DNA of 64,000 nucleotides, from contig NZ_CP114786.1 of NCBI RefSeq assembly GCF_027359675.1, positions 4,996,501 to 5,060,500 on the forward strand. The letters run 5' to 3'. The notes under the pieces were generated by a model, which saw only the letters and a program-made list of their open reading frames with translations, did no database searches and had not been told where the DNA came from. A program made the position numbers and the translations under genes. Shown piece after piece: positions 27,836 to 36,206 of this stretch (its first letter is position 1; every line of letters starts with the position of its first letter). The stretch is from Roseibium sp. Sym1 (lineage in GTDB: Bacteria; Pseudomonadota; Alphaproteobacteria; Rhizobiales; Stappiaceae).

Positions 27836-28186
27836 CTATTTTGGGATGCTGCCTTGACGACAGCTAATGCTTCGGAGGTATTTCACGGCCTCAACCAATA
27901 GCTGAACAACCGCCAAGGGAACAATAAAGCTTGCCGCTGCCCCTAAAAGCGCTTCCGGTTCACTTACACCCATCAAGTACACACCGAGTGCGAACAGAAT
28001 TCCTGCAACGGCACTGCTTAGTGCAAACCCAAAAAAGATGGTGCCTGCGACTGCACCTAAGAACAGGAACAGGAAGTGGGGAAACTGCATGAAGACTGCG
28101 AAGACAAACGGCCATTGGTATCCCGCGAATCCGAGGATCGCGACAGATACGACGATCAGAATGGCGGCCAACGTTTGAACCTTCAC
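27836..28186 (-). CDS. Small four-helix membrane protein
   Basis: A 116-residue hydrophobic protein with about four transmembrane stretches (residues 6-24, 26-46, 48-72 and 78-100) and a basic tail YLRSISCRQGSIPK. ATG 28186 is 27 bases after the amidohydrolase stop. It ends 12 bases before the GH114-like gene and looks co-transcribed with it. No family recognised. Confidence 0.55.
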   Translation of the reverse strand: MKVQTLAAILIVVSVAILGFAGYQWPFVFAVFMQFPHFLFLFLGAVAGTIFFGFALSSAVAGILFALGVYLMGVSEPEALLGAAASFIVPLAVVQLLVEAVKYLRSISCRQGSIPK

Positions 28187-28212
28187 CGGCTTCCCCCAAT
28201 TCGCTCTTCAGG

Positions 28213-29469
28213 TTACTCCACGATCCCCGCCGTCTCGACCACGGCGTGGAAGAGGACGTCCGCTCCGGCCTTGGCCCAGTCTTTCGAGATTTCCTCGGCT
28301 TCGTTGTGGGACAGGCCGTCGACGCAGGGGCACATGATCATGGCCGTCGGGGCAACCTTGTTGACCCAGCAGGCGTCGTGGCCGGCGCCGGAGATGATGT
28401 TCTGGTGCGAATAGCCGAGCCTCTCGGCGGCGTTGCGTACCGCTTCCACGCAGCCCTTGTCGAACTCGACCGGATCGAAGCCGCCGACCTTCTCGAACGC
28501 GACCTGAAGACCCATGTCGTCGCAGATCTTCTGGGCCTCGATCTTCAGCCGGTCTTCCATGTCCTTGATGACGGCAAGGTCCGGAGAGCGGAAGTCGACG
28601 GTGAACACCACCTTGCCCGGGATGACGTTTCGCGAATTCGGATAGACGTCGATGTGACCGGCCGCACCGACCGCGTGCGGTGCGTGCGACCAGGCAATCT
28701 CGTCGACCTTGTTGAGGATCCGCGCCATGCCGAGACCGGCGTTCTTGCGCATCGGCATCGGTGTGGAGCCGGTGTGGCTGTCCTTGCCGGTGACGGTCAC
28801 CTGCGTCCAGGAGAGGCCCTGGCCGTGCGTGACGACACCGATGTCCTTGCCTTCGGCTTCCAGGATCGGGCCCTGCTCGATATGGAGTTCGAACATGGCG
28901 TGCATCTTGTCCTTGCGGGCGCCGACTTCCTCGTCGCCGACCCAGCCGATGCGCTTCAGCTCGTCGCCGAACTTCTTGCCCTCCGCGTCTTCGCGGTCAT
29001 AGGCCCAGTCCTGGGTGTGGACGCCGGCAAAGACGCCGGACGCAAGCATGGCCGGGGCAAAGCGCGTGCCTTCCTCGTTGGTCCAGTTGGTTACGACGAT
29101 CGGGTGTTTGGTCTTGATGCCGAGATCGTTCATGGTGCGCACCACTTCCAGCCCGCCGAGCACGCCGAGCACGCCGTCATACTTGCCGCCGGTCGGCTGC
29201 GTATCCAGATGCGAGCCTACATAGACGGGCAGGGCGTCCGGATCGGTTCCGGGACGGGTCATGAACATGTTGCCCATGGTGTCGACCGCCATGGTCATGC
29301 CGGCTTCCTCGCACCATTTCTGGAACAGCTTGCGGCCTTCGCCATCCTCGTCGGTGACGGTCTGGCGGTTGTTGCCGCCGGCGACGCCCGGGCCGATCTT
29401 GGCCATTTCCATCAGGCTTTCCCAAAGCCTGTCCGCGTTGATCCTGAGGTTTTCGCCGGGAGCTGCCAT
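28213..29469 (-). CDS. Zn-dependent amidohydrolase, probable N-carbamoyl-beta-alanine amidohydrolase
   Basis: A 418-residue M20-family amidase of the allantoate/ureidopropionase/N-carbamoyl-amino-acid group. Metal and substrate motifs are VGSHLDTQPTGGKYDGVLG, NWTNEEGTRFAPAMLASGVFAG, ELHIEQGPILEAEG and SGAGHDACWV. Next to dihydropyrimidinase and a beta-alanine-type transaminase it most likely performs step three of reductive pyrimidine breakdown, releasing NH3, CO2 and beta-alanine. Allantoate or L-carbamoylase activity cannot be excluded from sequence alone. Confidence 0.9.
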   Translation of the reverse strand: MAAPGENLRINADRLWESLMEMAKIGPGVAGGNNRQTVTDEDGEGRKLFQKWCEEAGMTMAVDTMGNMFMTRPGTDPDALPVYVGSHLDTQPTGGKYDGVLGVLGGLEVVRTMNDLGIKTKHPIVVTNWTNEEGTRFAPAMLASGVFAGVHTQDWAYDREDAEGKKFGDELKRIGWVGDEEVGARKDKMHAMFELHIEQGPILEAEGKDIGVVTHGQGLSWTQVTVTGKDSHTGSTPMPMRKNAGLGMARILNKVDEIAWSHAPHAVGAAGHIDVYPNSRNVIPGKVVFTVDFRSPDLAVIKDMEDRLKIEAQKICDDMGLQVAFEKVGGFDPVEFDKGCVEAVRNAAERLGYSHQNIISGAGHDACWVNKVAPTAMIMCPCVDGLSHNEAEEISKDWAKAGADVLFHAVVETAGIVE

Positions 29470-29478
29470 GATGATCTC

Positions 29479-29766
29479 CTATTTCAATTCGGTTTCGACG
29501 AAGGACATCGGAGCGTCCCCGCCGTTGATGACATTGTGTTCGACGCCCTTGTCGCGGCGATAGACGGTACCGGCGGGAATGACGGCGTCACGGGTTTCGC
29601 CGCCGGGTTCCTCCAAGAGCATGCGGCAATCGGTCAGCGCCGTGATGACATAGTCCATCTCGTGCCTGTGCCAGCCGGTTTCGGCGCCGGGCGCGAAGTC
29701 GAACCGCGTCACCCGCACGCGGTCGTCATCGATCAGTTGTGCTGCCGTTGCCTGTGGACGTTCCAT
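29479..29766 (-). CDS. Small cupin-domain protein
   Basis: A 95-residue single-cupin protein. The first cupin motif region reads DFAPGAETGWHRHEMDYVI and the second VIPAGTVYRRDKGVEHNVING, providing three His and a Glu-like ligand set for a metal. Similar small cupins are common beside beta-alanine aminotransferase and hydantoinase genes, but their reaction is undefined. It lies 9 bases before the amidohydrolase ATG in the same transcript. Confidence 0.82.
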   Translation of the reverse strand: MERPQATAAQLIDDDRVRVTRFDFAPGAETGWHRHEMDYVITALTDCRMLLEEPGGETRDAVIPAGTVYRRDKGVEHNVINGGDAPMSFVETELK

Positions 29767-29830
29767 CGCTGCAAGGTTCCGGTGTTCAGGTGGGAGGGCG
29801 CGGCACGCGGCAGCGCCCCCGGCTGGAGGT

Positions 29831-31159
29831 TCAGTCGATCGCGTTCAGGACACTGCGCAGCTTGTCGAAGACTTCGTCAATCTGCTCCTTCGAGATGATC
29901 AGTGGCGGCGACAGCGCGATGATGTCGCCGGTGGTGCGGATCAGCAGGCCGTCGTCATAGGCCTTCAGGAAGGCGGAGAAGGCGCGCTTGGTCGGTTCGC
30001 CGGCAATCGGCGTCAGCTCGACCGCACCGATCAGACCAAGATTGCGGATGTCGATGACATTCGGGCAATCCTTCAGCGCATGCAGGCCGTCTTCCCAATG
30101 CTGGGCGAGGTCGGCCGCGCGGGTCAGAAGACCTTCCTCCTCGTAGGTGTCGAGGGTGGCGAGCGCCGCGGCACAGGCCACCGGATGGGCCGAATAGGTG
30201 TAGCCGTGGAACAGCTCGATCATGTGATCGGGACCGGTCATGAAGGCATTGTAGATATCGGAGGAACAGAACACGGCGCCCATCGGGATGACGCCGGAGG
30301 TCAGGCCCTTGGCCGTGGTGACCAGATCCGGCGTGACACCGAAGAAGTCGGTCGCAAACGGCGAGCCGAGGCGGCCGAACCCGGTGATGACCTCGTCGAA
30401 GATCAGCAGGATGCCGTTCTGGGTGCAGATCTCGCGCAGGCGCTCCAGGTAGCCTTTCGGCGGGATCAGCACGCCCGTGGAGCCGGCGACCGGTTCGACA
30501 ATTACCGCGGCGATGGTCGAGGGGTCGTGCAGCTGGATGATGCGGATCAGCTCCTCGGCATATTCGGCGCCGTTTTCCGGCATGCCGCGCGAGAAGGCGT
30601 TGCGCTCCGGATCATGCGTGTGGCGCATGTGGTCGACGCCGGTCAGCATGGTGCCGAAGGTCTTGCGGTTGGCGACGATGCCGCCGACGGAGATGCCGCC
30701 GAAGCCGACGCCGTGATAGCCGCGTTCGCGGCCGATCAGGCGGGTACGGGTGCCCTGGCCTATGGAGCGCTGATAGGCCAGCGCGATCTTCAGCGCCGTG
30801 TCGACGCTTTCCGAGCCGGAATTGGTGAAGAACACATGGTCCAGCGGGGAGGGCATCATGGCGGCGAGCCGGGCAGCCAGTTCGAAGGCCTTCGGATGGC
30901 CCATCTGGAAGGCGGGCGCATAGTCGAGCTCGGCGATCTGTTTCTGCACCGCCTCGACCACCTTCGGGCGGGAGTGACCGGCATTGCAGCACCACAGTCC
31001 GGCGGTGCCGTCCAGCACCTGGCGGCCCTCGGCGGTGGTGTAATGCATGTCCTTGGCCGCCACGAACATGCGCGGCGCCTGCTTGAACTGGCGGTTGGCC
31101 GTGAAAGGCATCCAGAAGGCTTCGAGATTGTTTGTGGCAGCCTGGCTCGGTGCTGACAT
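29831..31159 (-). CDS. Class III aminotransferase, probable beta-alanine-pyruvate transaminase
   Basis: A 442-residue PLP enzyme. Motifs are DGTAGLWCCNAGH, FTNSGSESVDTALK, GYHGVGFGGISVGG, IVEPVAGSTGVLIPP, DEVITGFGRLG and the PLP Lys in VTTAKGLTSGVIPMG. The start is fixed by AAGGAGG before ATG 31159. The frame runs on upstream but without family sequence. In this locus it would convert beta-alanine to malonate semialdehyde, the end of the reductive pyrimidine route. It is the first gene behind the RutR operators. Confidence 0.92.
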   Translation of the reverse strand: MSAPSQAATNNLEAFWMPFTANRQFKQAPRMFVAAKDMHYTTAEGRQVLDGTAGLWCCNAGHSRPKVVEAVQKQIAELDYAPAFQMGHPKAFELAARLAAMMPSPLDHVFFTNSGSESVDTALKIALAYQRSIGQGTRTRLIGRERGYHGVGFGGISVGGIVANRKTFGTMLTGVDHMRHTHDPERNAFSRGMPENGAEYAEELIRIIQLHDPSTIAAVIVEPVAGSTGVLIPPKGYLERLREICTQNGILLIFDEVITGFGRLGSPFATDFFGVTPDLVTTAKGLTSGVIPMGAVFCSSDIYNAFMTGPDHMIELFHGYTYSAHPVACAAALATLDTYEEEGLLTRAADLAQHWEDGLHALKDCPNVIDIRNLGLIGAVELTPIAGEPTKRAFSAFLKAYDDGLLIRTTGDIIALSPPLIISKEQIDEVFDKLRSVLNAID

Positions 31160-31460
31160 ACGTCCTCCTTGCGGCCCTTCAGAATGGAAGGAACCGACTG
31201 TTGTTTTGATCCCTGGAGGAAGGCATAGCATGCGACTCATGCCAAAGGCAGTGCCGTCAGCTGTGGTCCTCTCCCCAAACTGTTCCCGGGGCCTTTCCGG
31301 CGGGCTTTTGCCTCGTTTTCGGAAAGGGCCCAAATCTCTCTGGCCGGCCATCCGGCCGATGCCGGACGGTGTCATGATGGTCCGAAGGAAGCGCTCCAAC
31401 AAGACCTCCCGCGTCAGGTGAATTGGCCCGTTGCGGCGCAGGAGGGGATCGACTAGCCTT

Positions 31461-31476
31461 CTGACCATCTGGTCAA
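31461..31476. promoter_or_regulatory. RutR-type operator 1
   Basis: CTGACCATCTGGTCAA differs from the known RutR consensus TTGACCA-NN-TGGTCAA only in the first base. It lies between the divergent aminotransferase gene and rutR. Its centre is 33 bp, about three helical turns, from that of operator 2, so both dimers would sit on the same DNA face. Confidence 0.85.
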
Positions 31477-31493
31477 TTTACCCTAGGAGGGAT

Positions 31494-31509
31494 TTGACCA
31501 AATGGTCAA
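31494..31509. promoter_or_regulatory. RutR-type operator 2 (perfect consensus)
   Basis: TTGACCAAATGGTCAA is an exact match to the RutR palindrome TTGACCA-NN-TGGTCAA. It is placed to control both the minus-strand catabolic operon and the plus-strand rutR gene. The remaining part of the 31160-31654 gap has no gene I can support. Confidence 0.9.
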
Positions 31510-31654
31510 GATGCAAATCCGGCCGTCATGACTAATTTGTGGTCATACGCGCTCCGGAGGCTTCTGATCCCGCCCGATCCGCCCCGAAACCACGGGAAAC
31601 AGCGCGTTTGGGCGATCTAGATACGGGCCCATGTGACGGGAAGCGGGACGGTAT

Positions 31655-32338
31655 ATGACAGAAATGAGCGGGCAGACGCAGGATCCACTCAAGACGGGTG
31701 GTCTGAGCCGGATCCAGGAAAAGAACAGATCTCTGATTCTGGACGCGGCTCTCGGGGAGTTTTCCAAAAAGGGGTTTTCGGGCGCAACGGTGGAGCGGAT
31801 TGCCGCCGATGCCGGGATGTCGAAATCAAATCTGCTCTATTATTTTTCCTCCAAGGAAGCGATCTACAACGCAACGCTTGCCCATATTCTCGAGGTCTGG
31901 CTGGCGCCGCTCAAGACATTGAGGCCGGAAGGCGAGCCGGCGGCGGAGCTGGCCGCCTATATCCGCCAGAAGATTGAAATGTCTGCAACCTTTCCGGAAG
32001 CCTCGCGCCTGTTCGCCAATGAGGTGATGCAGGGCGCGCCGCAAATCCTGCCGATCCTTGAAACCGACCTGAAGCGGCTGGTCGCCGAAAAGTCCCAGGT
32101 GATCGAGAACTGGATCGCGGCCGGCAAGATGCGCCGGGTCGATCCGGTGCACCTGATTTTCACGATCTGGGCGACGACGCAGCACTACGCGGACTTTTCG
32201 GTCCAGATCAGGGCCTTGACGGGAAGGGATCTCTCCGACCCCGACTTTTTCGAAGAGACGGTGGCGTCCGTGACCTCGCTGATCCTGAACGGCGCCGGTC
32301 TGAGCTGGCCGCCGGAAAACGGCCAGGCGGACGGATGA
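31655..32338 (+). CDS. rutR: TetR-family pyrimidine-responsive regulator RutR
   Basis: A 227-residue regulator with an N-terminal helix-turn-helix (ILDAALGEFSKKGFSGATVERIAADAGMSKSNLLYYFSSKEAIY). The C-terminal ligand domain carries RutR-specific stretches: ILEVWLAPLKTLRP, ASRLFANEVMQGAPQIL, VAEKSQVIENWI and HLIFTIWATTQHYADF. In E. coli RutR senses uracil/thymine and represses pyrimidine degradation. The two palindromes just upstream match its known binding sequence. It overlaps arfB by 4 bases. Confidence 0.94.
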   Translation: MTEMSGQTQDPLKTGGLSRIQEKNRSLILDAALGEFSKKGFSGATVERIAADAGMSKSNLLYYFSSKEAIYNATLAHILEVWLAPLKTLRPEGEPAAELAAYIRQKIEMSATFPEASRLFANEVMQGAPQILPILETDLKRLVAEKSQVIENWIAAGKMRRVDPVHLIFTIWATTQHYADFSVQIRALTGRDLSDPDFFEETVASVTSLILNGAGLSWPPENGQADG

Positions 32339-32796
32339 CGGGTGACGATGCCCATATCGGCGCCGCGTCGCGTATTCCGGTCACAGGCCGCCTGTTCATC
32401 CTCAAGGACGAGTTGAGCGAGGACTTCATTCGCGCCTCAGGCCCGGGCGGTCAGAATGTCAACAAGGTCTCGACGGCTGTTCAATTGCGCTTCAACCTCG
32501 CCGGCAACGAAACGCTGCCGGAAGACGTCAAGTCGCGTGCCGCGCGTCTTGCCGGCAGCCGATTGACGCTGAACGGCGAAATCGTGCTGCAGGCCGACCG
32601 GTTCCGCACGCGGGAACGCAACCGCGAGGACGCGCTGGAACGCCTCCTGGATCTTTTGCGCAAGGCGACGGAAAAGCCAAAGCCGCGCAAGGCGACCAAA
32701 CCCACGCTCGGCTCCAAGAGGCGGCGCCTGGATGCCAAGAAACAGCGCGGCCAGATCAAGAAGATGCGGGGCCGGGGCGGGCGCTACGACGACTGA
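32335..32796 (+). CDS. arfB: Peptidyl-tRNA hydrolase ArfB (YaeJ), ribosome rescue
   Basis: A 153-residue release-factor-like protein that frees peptides from ribosomes stalled without a stop codon. The GGQ motif is intact in RASGPGGQNVNKVSTAVQLRF, and the C-terminus is the expected lysine/arginine-rich tail (KPRKATKPTLGSKRRRLDAKKQRGQIKKMRGRGG) that reaches into the mRNA channel. It overlaps rutR by 4 bases, although a functional link is unlikely. Confidence 0.95.
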   Translation: MTGDDAHIGAASRIPVTGRLFILKDELSEDFIRASGPGGQNVNKVSTAVQLRFNLAGNETLPEDVKSRAARLAGSRLTLNGEIVLQADRFRTRERNREDALERLLDLLRKATEKPKPRKATKPTLGSKRRRLDAKKQRGQIKKMRGRGGRYDD

Positions 32797-32814
32797 GCGC
32801 ATTGCCATGCTGCC

Positions 32815-33711
32815 TCATAGCAAGACACCGTGGCTCGGACGCAGTGGTTCCGGCACGGGTTCACCAACCCGCTCCGCCAACGCGATTTCGATGGTCCTTG
32901 TCATGGCGGCAAGCGGCAGACCGTGCGCCCTGTCGGCAAACGGGTGCTCCAGTTCCTCGGTGACGGCGGCCAGACCGAAAAACACATAGGCAATCACGGC
33001 TGCGAAGACCGGAGCGATGATCCCGGTGCCTTCGATCAGGGCGAAGGGAACCGCGAGACAGTAGAGCCAGGTCGTCCGCAGGACGAGCAGGGAATAGACA
33101 AAGGGCAGGGGTGTCGTGCGGATCCGTTCACAGCCCGCCTGGGCAAGGCTGATAGAGGCCAGCCGTTCGCTGAGGGCCCTGCGTCCGAAGCCGTCGACAT
33201 GCCCCGTTTCGGTCGCTTCACACAGGACGCGGCCGGCCGCGTCGAGCGCCGCGCAAGGGCTCGCCAGGATCTTCAGCTCCGGATCGTCTCCCGTCCAGAT
33301 TTCCGGCGGCTTGCCGTCCAGGTGGCCCCGCAGCGCCAAACGGTGAAGATGTGCGAACAGGACCGCACAGCGCAAAAAACGGCTCCGATGGGCCGCGTCG
33401 GTCAGGAACAGTTCGCTTTCCCGGCCGAGACTGCGCATGTCGGCAACCAAGCCGCCCCAGAGCTTTCGTGCCTCCCACCAGCGCTCATAGGCTGCGTTGT
33501 TGCGAAAGCCGAGAAACAGCGACAGCGCGACCCCGAAGACACCGGTGGCCGCCAGCGATATATGCGGCAGCGGTATCACGTAGCGGTCCAGCAGGACCAC
33601 AAGCAGGGAAAAACCCGTAACGGCGCCGATCAGGGGGGCAATTCGCGGAACGATGGACCCCTGCATGACAAAGAAGAGTTTCAGGTGGTTGGGAGGATCT
33701 CTGAGTATCAT
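32815..33711 (-). CDS. Bestrophin-like (UPF0187) anion channel protein
   Basis: A 298-residue membrane protein of the bacterial bestrophin family. Diagnostic is FRNNAAYERWWEARKLWGGLV near residues 68-88. Hydrophobic segments lie at about 24-45, 50-66, 210-235 and 238-258. There is a C-terminal acidic helix region LAAVTEELEHPFADRAHGLPL with the family's terminal ENPF-like motif. Bacterial members conduct small ions, but physiological roles are poorly defined. It is convergent with arfB and 18 bases from it. Confidence 0.88.
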   Translation of the reverse strand: MILRDPPNHLKLFFVMQGSIVPRIAPLIGAVTGFSLLVVLLDRYVIPLPHISLAATGVFGVALSLFLGFRNNAAYERWWEARKLWGGLVADMRSLGRESELFLTDAAHRSRFLRCAVLFAHLHRLALRGHLDGKPPEIWTGDDPELKILASPCAALDAAGRVLCEATETGHVDGFGRRALSERLASISLAQAGCERIRTTPLPFVYSLLVLRTTWLYCLAVPFALIEGTGIIAPVFAAVIAYVFFGLAAVTEELEHPFADRAHGLPLAAMTRTIEIALAERVGEPVPEPLRPSHGVLL

Positions 33712-33805
33712 GATCTGACCTGCTGCTTGGAGTGGTCAGACTAGATTGAAGTCTCGCTGCTTCTTTCTTTCGAACGGCGGATGGAGTGTTGAAGCCGACA
33801 TGAGG

Positions 33806-34882
33806 TCACAAATTCCGCTTTGCCCTCGCCAGGCCATGTGCGACCAGCCGGTCGATCACCTCCGCGTAACCGACACCGCTGACCGCCATCACCTTGGAAT
33901 ACATGCTGATGTCGGTGAAGCCGGGAATGGTGTTGAGTTCGTTGACGAGAAAGCGTCCGTCTTTGCACAGGAAAAAATCCACCCGGGCCATGCCGTCGCA
34001 GCCAAGCGCCTGGAAGGCCTTTGCCGCCGTGTCGCGGATCTCGTCCTCCAGTTTGCCGGGGAGATCGGCCGGAACGATCAGGGCCGCGCCATCGCCGTCG
34101 ACATATTTGGCGTCATAGGTGTAGAAGCCGTGGGATTCCGCCGGCACGATTTCACCGCAGCGGGAGACGAAAAGACCGCCGTCCGGATCCTCCAGAACCG
34201 CACATTCGATCTCGCGGCCTTCGATGAATTCCTCCGCCAACAGTTTGGAATCATGACGGAAACCCTCCTGGAGCGCGGTGTCGTACTCGCTTGCCGAGGT
34301 TACCTTGCTGACGCCGACAGAAGAGCCCTGGCGCGCCGGCTTGACGAAAACGGGAAGACCGAGCGCCTGGGCCACTTCCTCAAAGCCGGGAACCTTGCCG
34401 GGGTGTATCGTGAGTGCGCGCGCAGTTGGCACGTCGGCAGCCGACAGCAGGCGTTTCGCGAGATCCTTGTCGAGCGCGTTGGCGGATCCGGCAATGCCGC
34501 AACCGGCGAGGGGGAGGAGGGCGGTTTCGGCCAGTCCCTGTACTGCGCCGTCTTCGCCGGGTAGACCGTGCAGGACAGGGAAGAGGATGTCGATTTTCGG
34601 AAGTTCAATGCAGGAGCCGTCGGCTTCAAGGGCGATCAACCTGCCATGTCCACCAGGCAGGAAACAAAGAAAGGATCCTTCCGACGGGCGGTCCAGCACG
34701 CCGTCTTCATAGCGGCTCAACAACCATTTTCCGGTTTTGGTGATATAGATCGGAACGGCGTCGTAGCGTTCCGGGGACAGGGCATTCATCACATTGGTGG
34801 CGGACATGACCGACACGTCGTGTTCGGCGGACAGGCCGCCGTACAAAATGCCGATCCTGATTTTCTCTTTGGTATCCGTCAT
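33806..34882 (-). CDS. ddl: D-alanine--D-alanine ligase
   Basis: A 358-residue ATP-grasp enzyme making the D-Ala-D-Ala dipeptide of peptidoglycan. Visible are ILYGGLSAEHDVSVMSA at the N-terminus, FPVLHGLPGEDGAVQGL, VKPARQGSSVGVSKV, EIECAVLEDP and the metal-binding C-terminus DFFLCKDGRFLVNELNTIPGFTDISMYSKV. It is the VanA-like long form with a GLxGEDGxxQG loop. Its upstream region (34883-35351) is unusual, non-coding and possibly derived from a mobile element. Confidence 0.95.
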   Translation of the reverse strand: MTDTKEKIRIGILYGGLSAEHDVSVMSATNVMNALSPERYDAVPIYITKTGKWLLSRYEDGVLDRPSEGSFLCFLPGGHGRLIALEADGSCIELPKIDILFPVLHGLPGEDGAVQGLAETALLPLAGCGIAGSANALDKDLAKRLLSAADVPTARALTIHPGKVPGFEEVAQALGLPVFVKPARQGSSVGVSKVTSASEYDTALQEGFRHDSKLLAEEFIEGREIECAVLEDPDGGLFVSRCGEIVPAESHGFYTYDAKYVDGDGAALIVPADLPGKLEDEIRDTAAKAFQALGCDGMARVDFFLCKDGRFLVNELNTIPGFTDISMYSKVMAVSGVGYAEVIDRLVAHGLARAKRNL

Positions 34883-35351
34883 TGCGTTCCCTATTCACGT
34901 TAAGTCTTAGCAATGACAAGAAAAAATGGCGTTTCCATGTAGAGCGGTATGGAGCGGCAGAATTCCTGTCAGATGTGTAGGCGGATGTAGCAAACCTGTC
35001 CGGGTGACGATAGTGAGGGCGACTGAAAACCCTTTCCGGGAAACCGACCTCTCGTTGTAACCTTTGTACGGTACTTAGTTCTTGTACAGCAGGTTGCTGA
35101 GCGTCCGTGTGGAAGCATCGGGGCAGAGCCCAAGCAGAGCACGACCCGTCCTGAAGTGATGTCAAAGCTATTTAGAGGTGCGACAGGTTCAGCCCGATAG
35201 AAATGCGACACTCGGATAGTGCCGCTTGCTGAAGCGGTCAGCCCCCGATCCGACCGGCTGGGCCGGGTTGCAAGGAAGGTGAGGGGGCGGGTTATATTGT
35301 GATCAAACTACACTCAGTTTAGGCAGATTCAACGAAATTGAGACCATTTAG
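34883..35351. other. Gene-free region upstream of ddl with IS-like debris
   Basis: In 469 bases I find no supported gene. The part nearest ddl should hold its promoter. The rest contains a TGCGACA/CAGGTTCAGC repeat cluster (35179-35212) described separately, and there is a visible shift to AT-richer sequence towards 35280-35351, where the orphan gene begins. Confidence 0.5.
35179..35212 (-). repeat. IS21-like terminal-repeat cluster, left
   Basis: On the minus strand TGTCGCA occurs twice with a 25-base period (35204-35210 and 35179-35185), with CAGGTTCAGC (35184-35193, plus strand) between them. Two short repeated blocks at about this period are typical of IS21-family ends. No transposase remains here, so this is a remnant at most. 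Confidence 0.4.
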
Positions 35352-36206
35352 ATGAATAGGAAAATTCTTTTCGTTGAATTGGTTCATTCCTTGTTGTGGA
35401 TGAACATAACGAAGGGTCAAGCTCATAAACACCGTGAGGCAATCGACACGCTGAATTTTGTGCCGAACTTGCAGGTGGAGAACAAATCGTATTTTACCAT
35501 TGAAGTAGACGACGAACTCCCATCTCGGTTTGAGAAGTTCCTACGGAAGATTCAAGTATCTGGAATATGCACACTGCGATATTCACGTTACGAGCCCTGG
35601 GCTAAAGTAGAAATTCAATTCAAGGGACCAGACACGAGAACCAGCCTATGCGATGCTAACATTGGCGATTTCATTCAGGAAGGTGAGTTGGTCTCTGTAT
35701 TTCTTGAAGAGGCTGCCAATTTTGGCAGCTCTTTTGAGTCGTCCATTGACGGTCGCCGAGCACTAGCGGCACTCCCAGTCGACTGGGAGTGGTTTACTCC
35801 TCCTCATTATTTTGCCGAGTCTGTAAACACGCTATTGAACGCCGGTTACTGTGAAACGAATGCGCAGAAATATCGTTGGACCGAGAAAGTTAGGCCACAA
35901 ATGGAAGCCGCTTTGTTGTGGGTTGGAGACAAGACTTCGTTTCAATTGCGAGAAGAGGAACTCCTGCAAATATGGAACACGATGCCTGAAAGGTTCAGGA
36001 TGCCATTCGCACAACAAGCAAGAGAGAAAGACAGCCTTGATGTGATTAACCTTGCGATGATCATGGGGCACTTCAGATATGATGGTGAATGGCATGAAAA
36101 ACCCGAGAACCCAGAAGGCCTACGGCATGGAATTCTACCAGGTGGGCAGATTCCAACTGCTAGAGAACTCAATAGGCTGTTTAAGTCGGGTAAGATTGTC
36201 ATCTAG
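35352..36206 (+). CDS. Orphan protein of unknown function in an AT-richer patch
   Basis: A 284-residue protein starting MNRKILFVELVHSLLWMNIT. It is soluble, with no signal peptide or membrane helix. Composition is acidic/aromatic, with segments such as FTIEVDDELPSRFEKFLRKI and PVDWEWFTPPHYFAES. The C-terminal part (LPGGQIPTARELNRLFKSGKIV) reads like a small helical DNA- or protein-binding end, but I recognise no family. Its base composition is visibly more AT-rich than all neighbours, and repeat debris lies on both sides, which suggests horizontal arrival. No partner gene is present. Confidence 0.65.
   Translation: MNRKILFVELVHSLLWMNITKGQAHKHREAIDTLNFVPNLQVENKSYFTIEVDDELPSRFEKFLRKIQVSGICTLRYSRYEPWAKVEIQFKGPDTRTSLCDANIGDFIQEGELVSVFLEEAANFGSSFESSIDGRRALAALPVDWEWFTPPHYFAESVNTLLNAGYCETNAQKYRWTEKVRPQMEAALLWVGDKTSFQLREEELLQIWNTMPERFRMPFAQQAREKDSLDVINLAMIMGHFRYDGEWHEKPENPEGLRHGILPGGQIPTARELNRLFKSGKIVI

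Noticed and set aside
28246..29898. A 550-codon plus-strand frame opposite the amidohydrolase gene
   Set aside because: Antisense shadow. The minus-strand gene has complete M20-family motifs.
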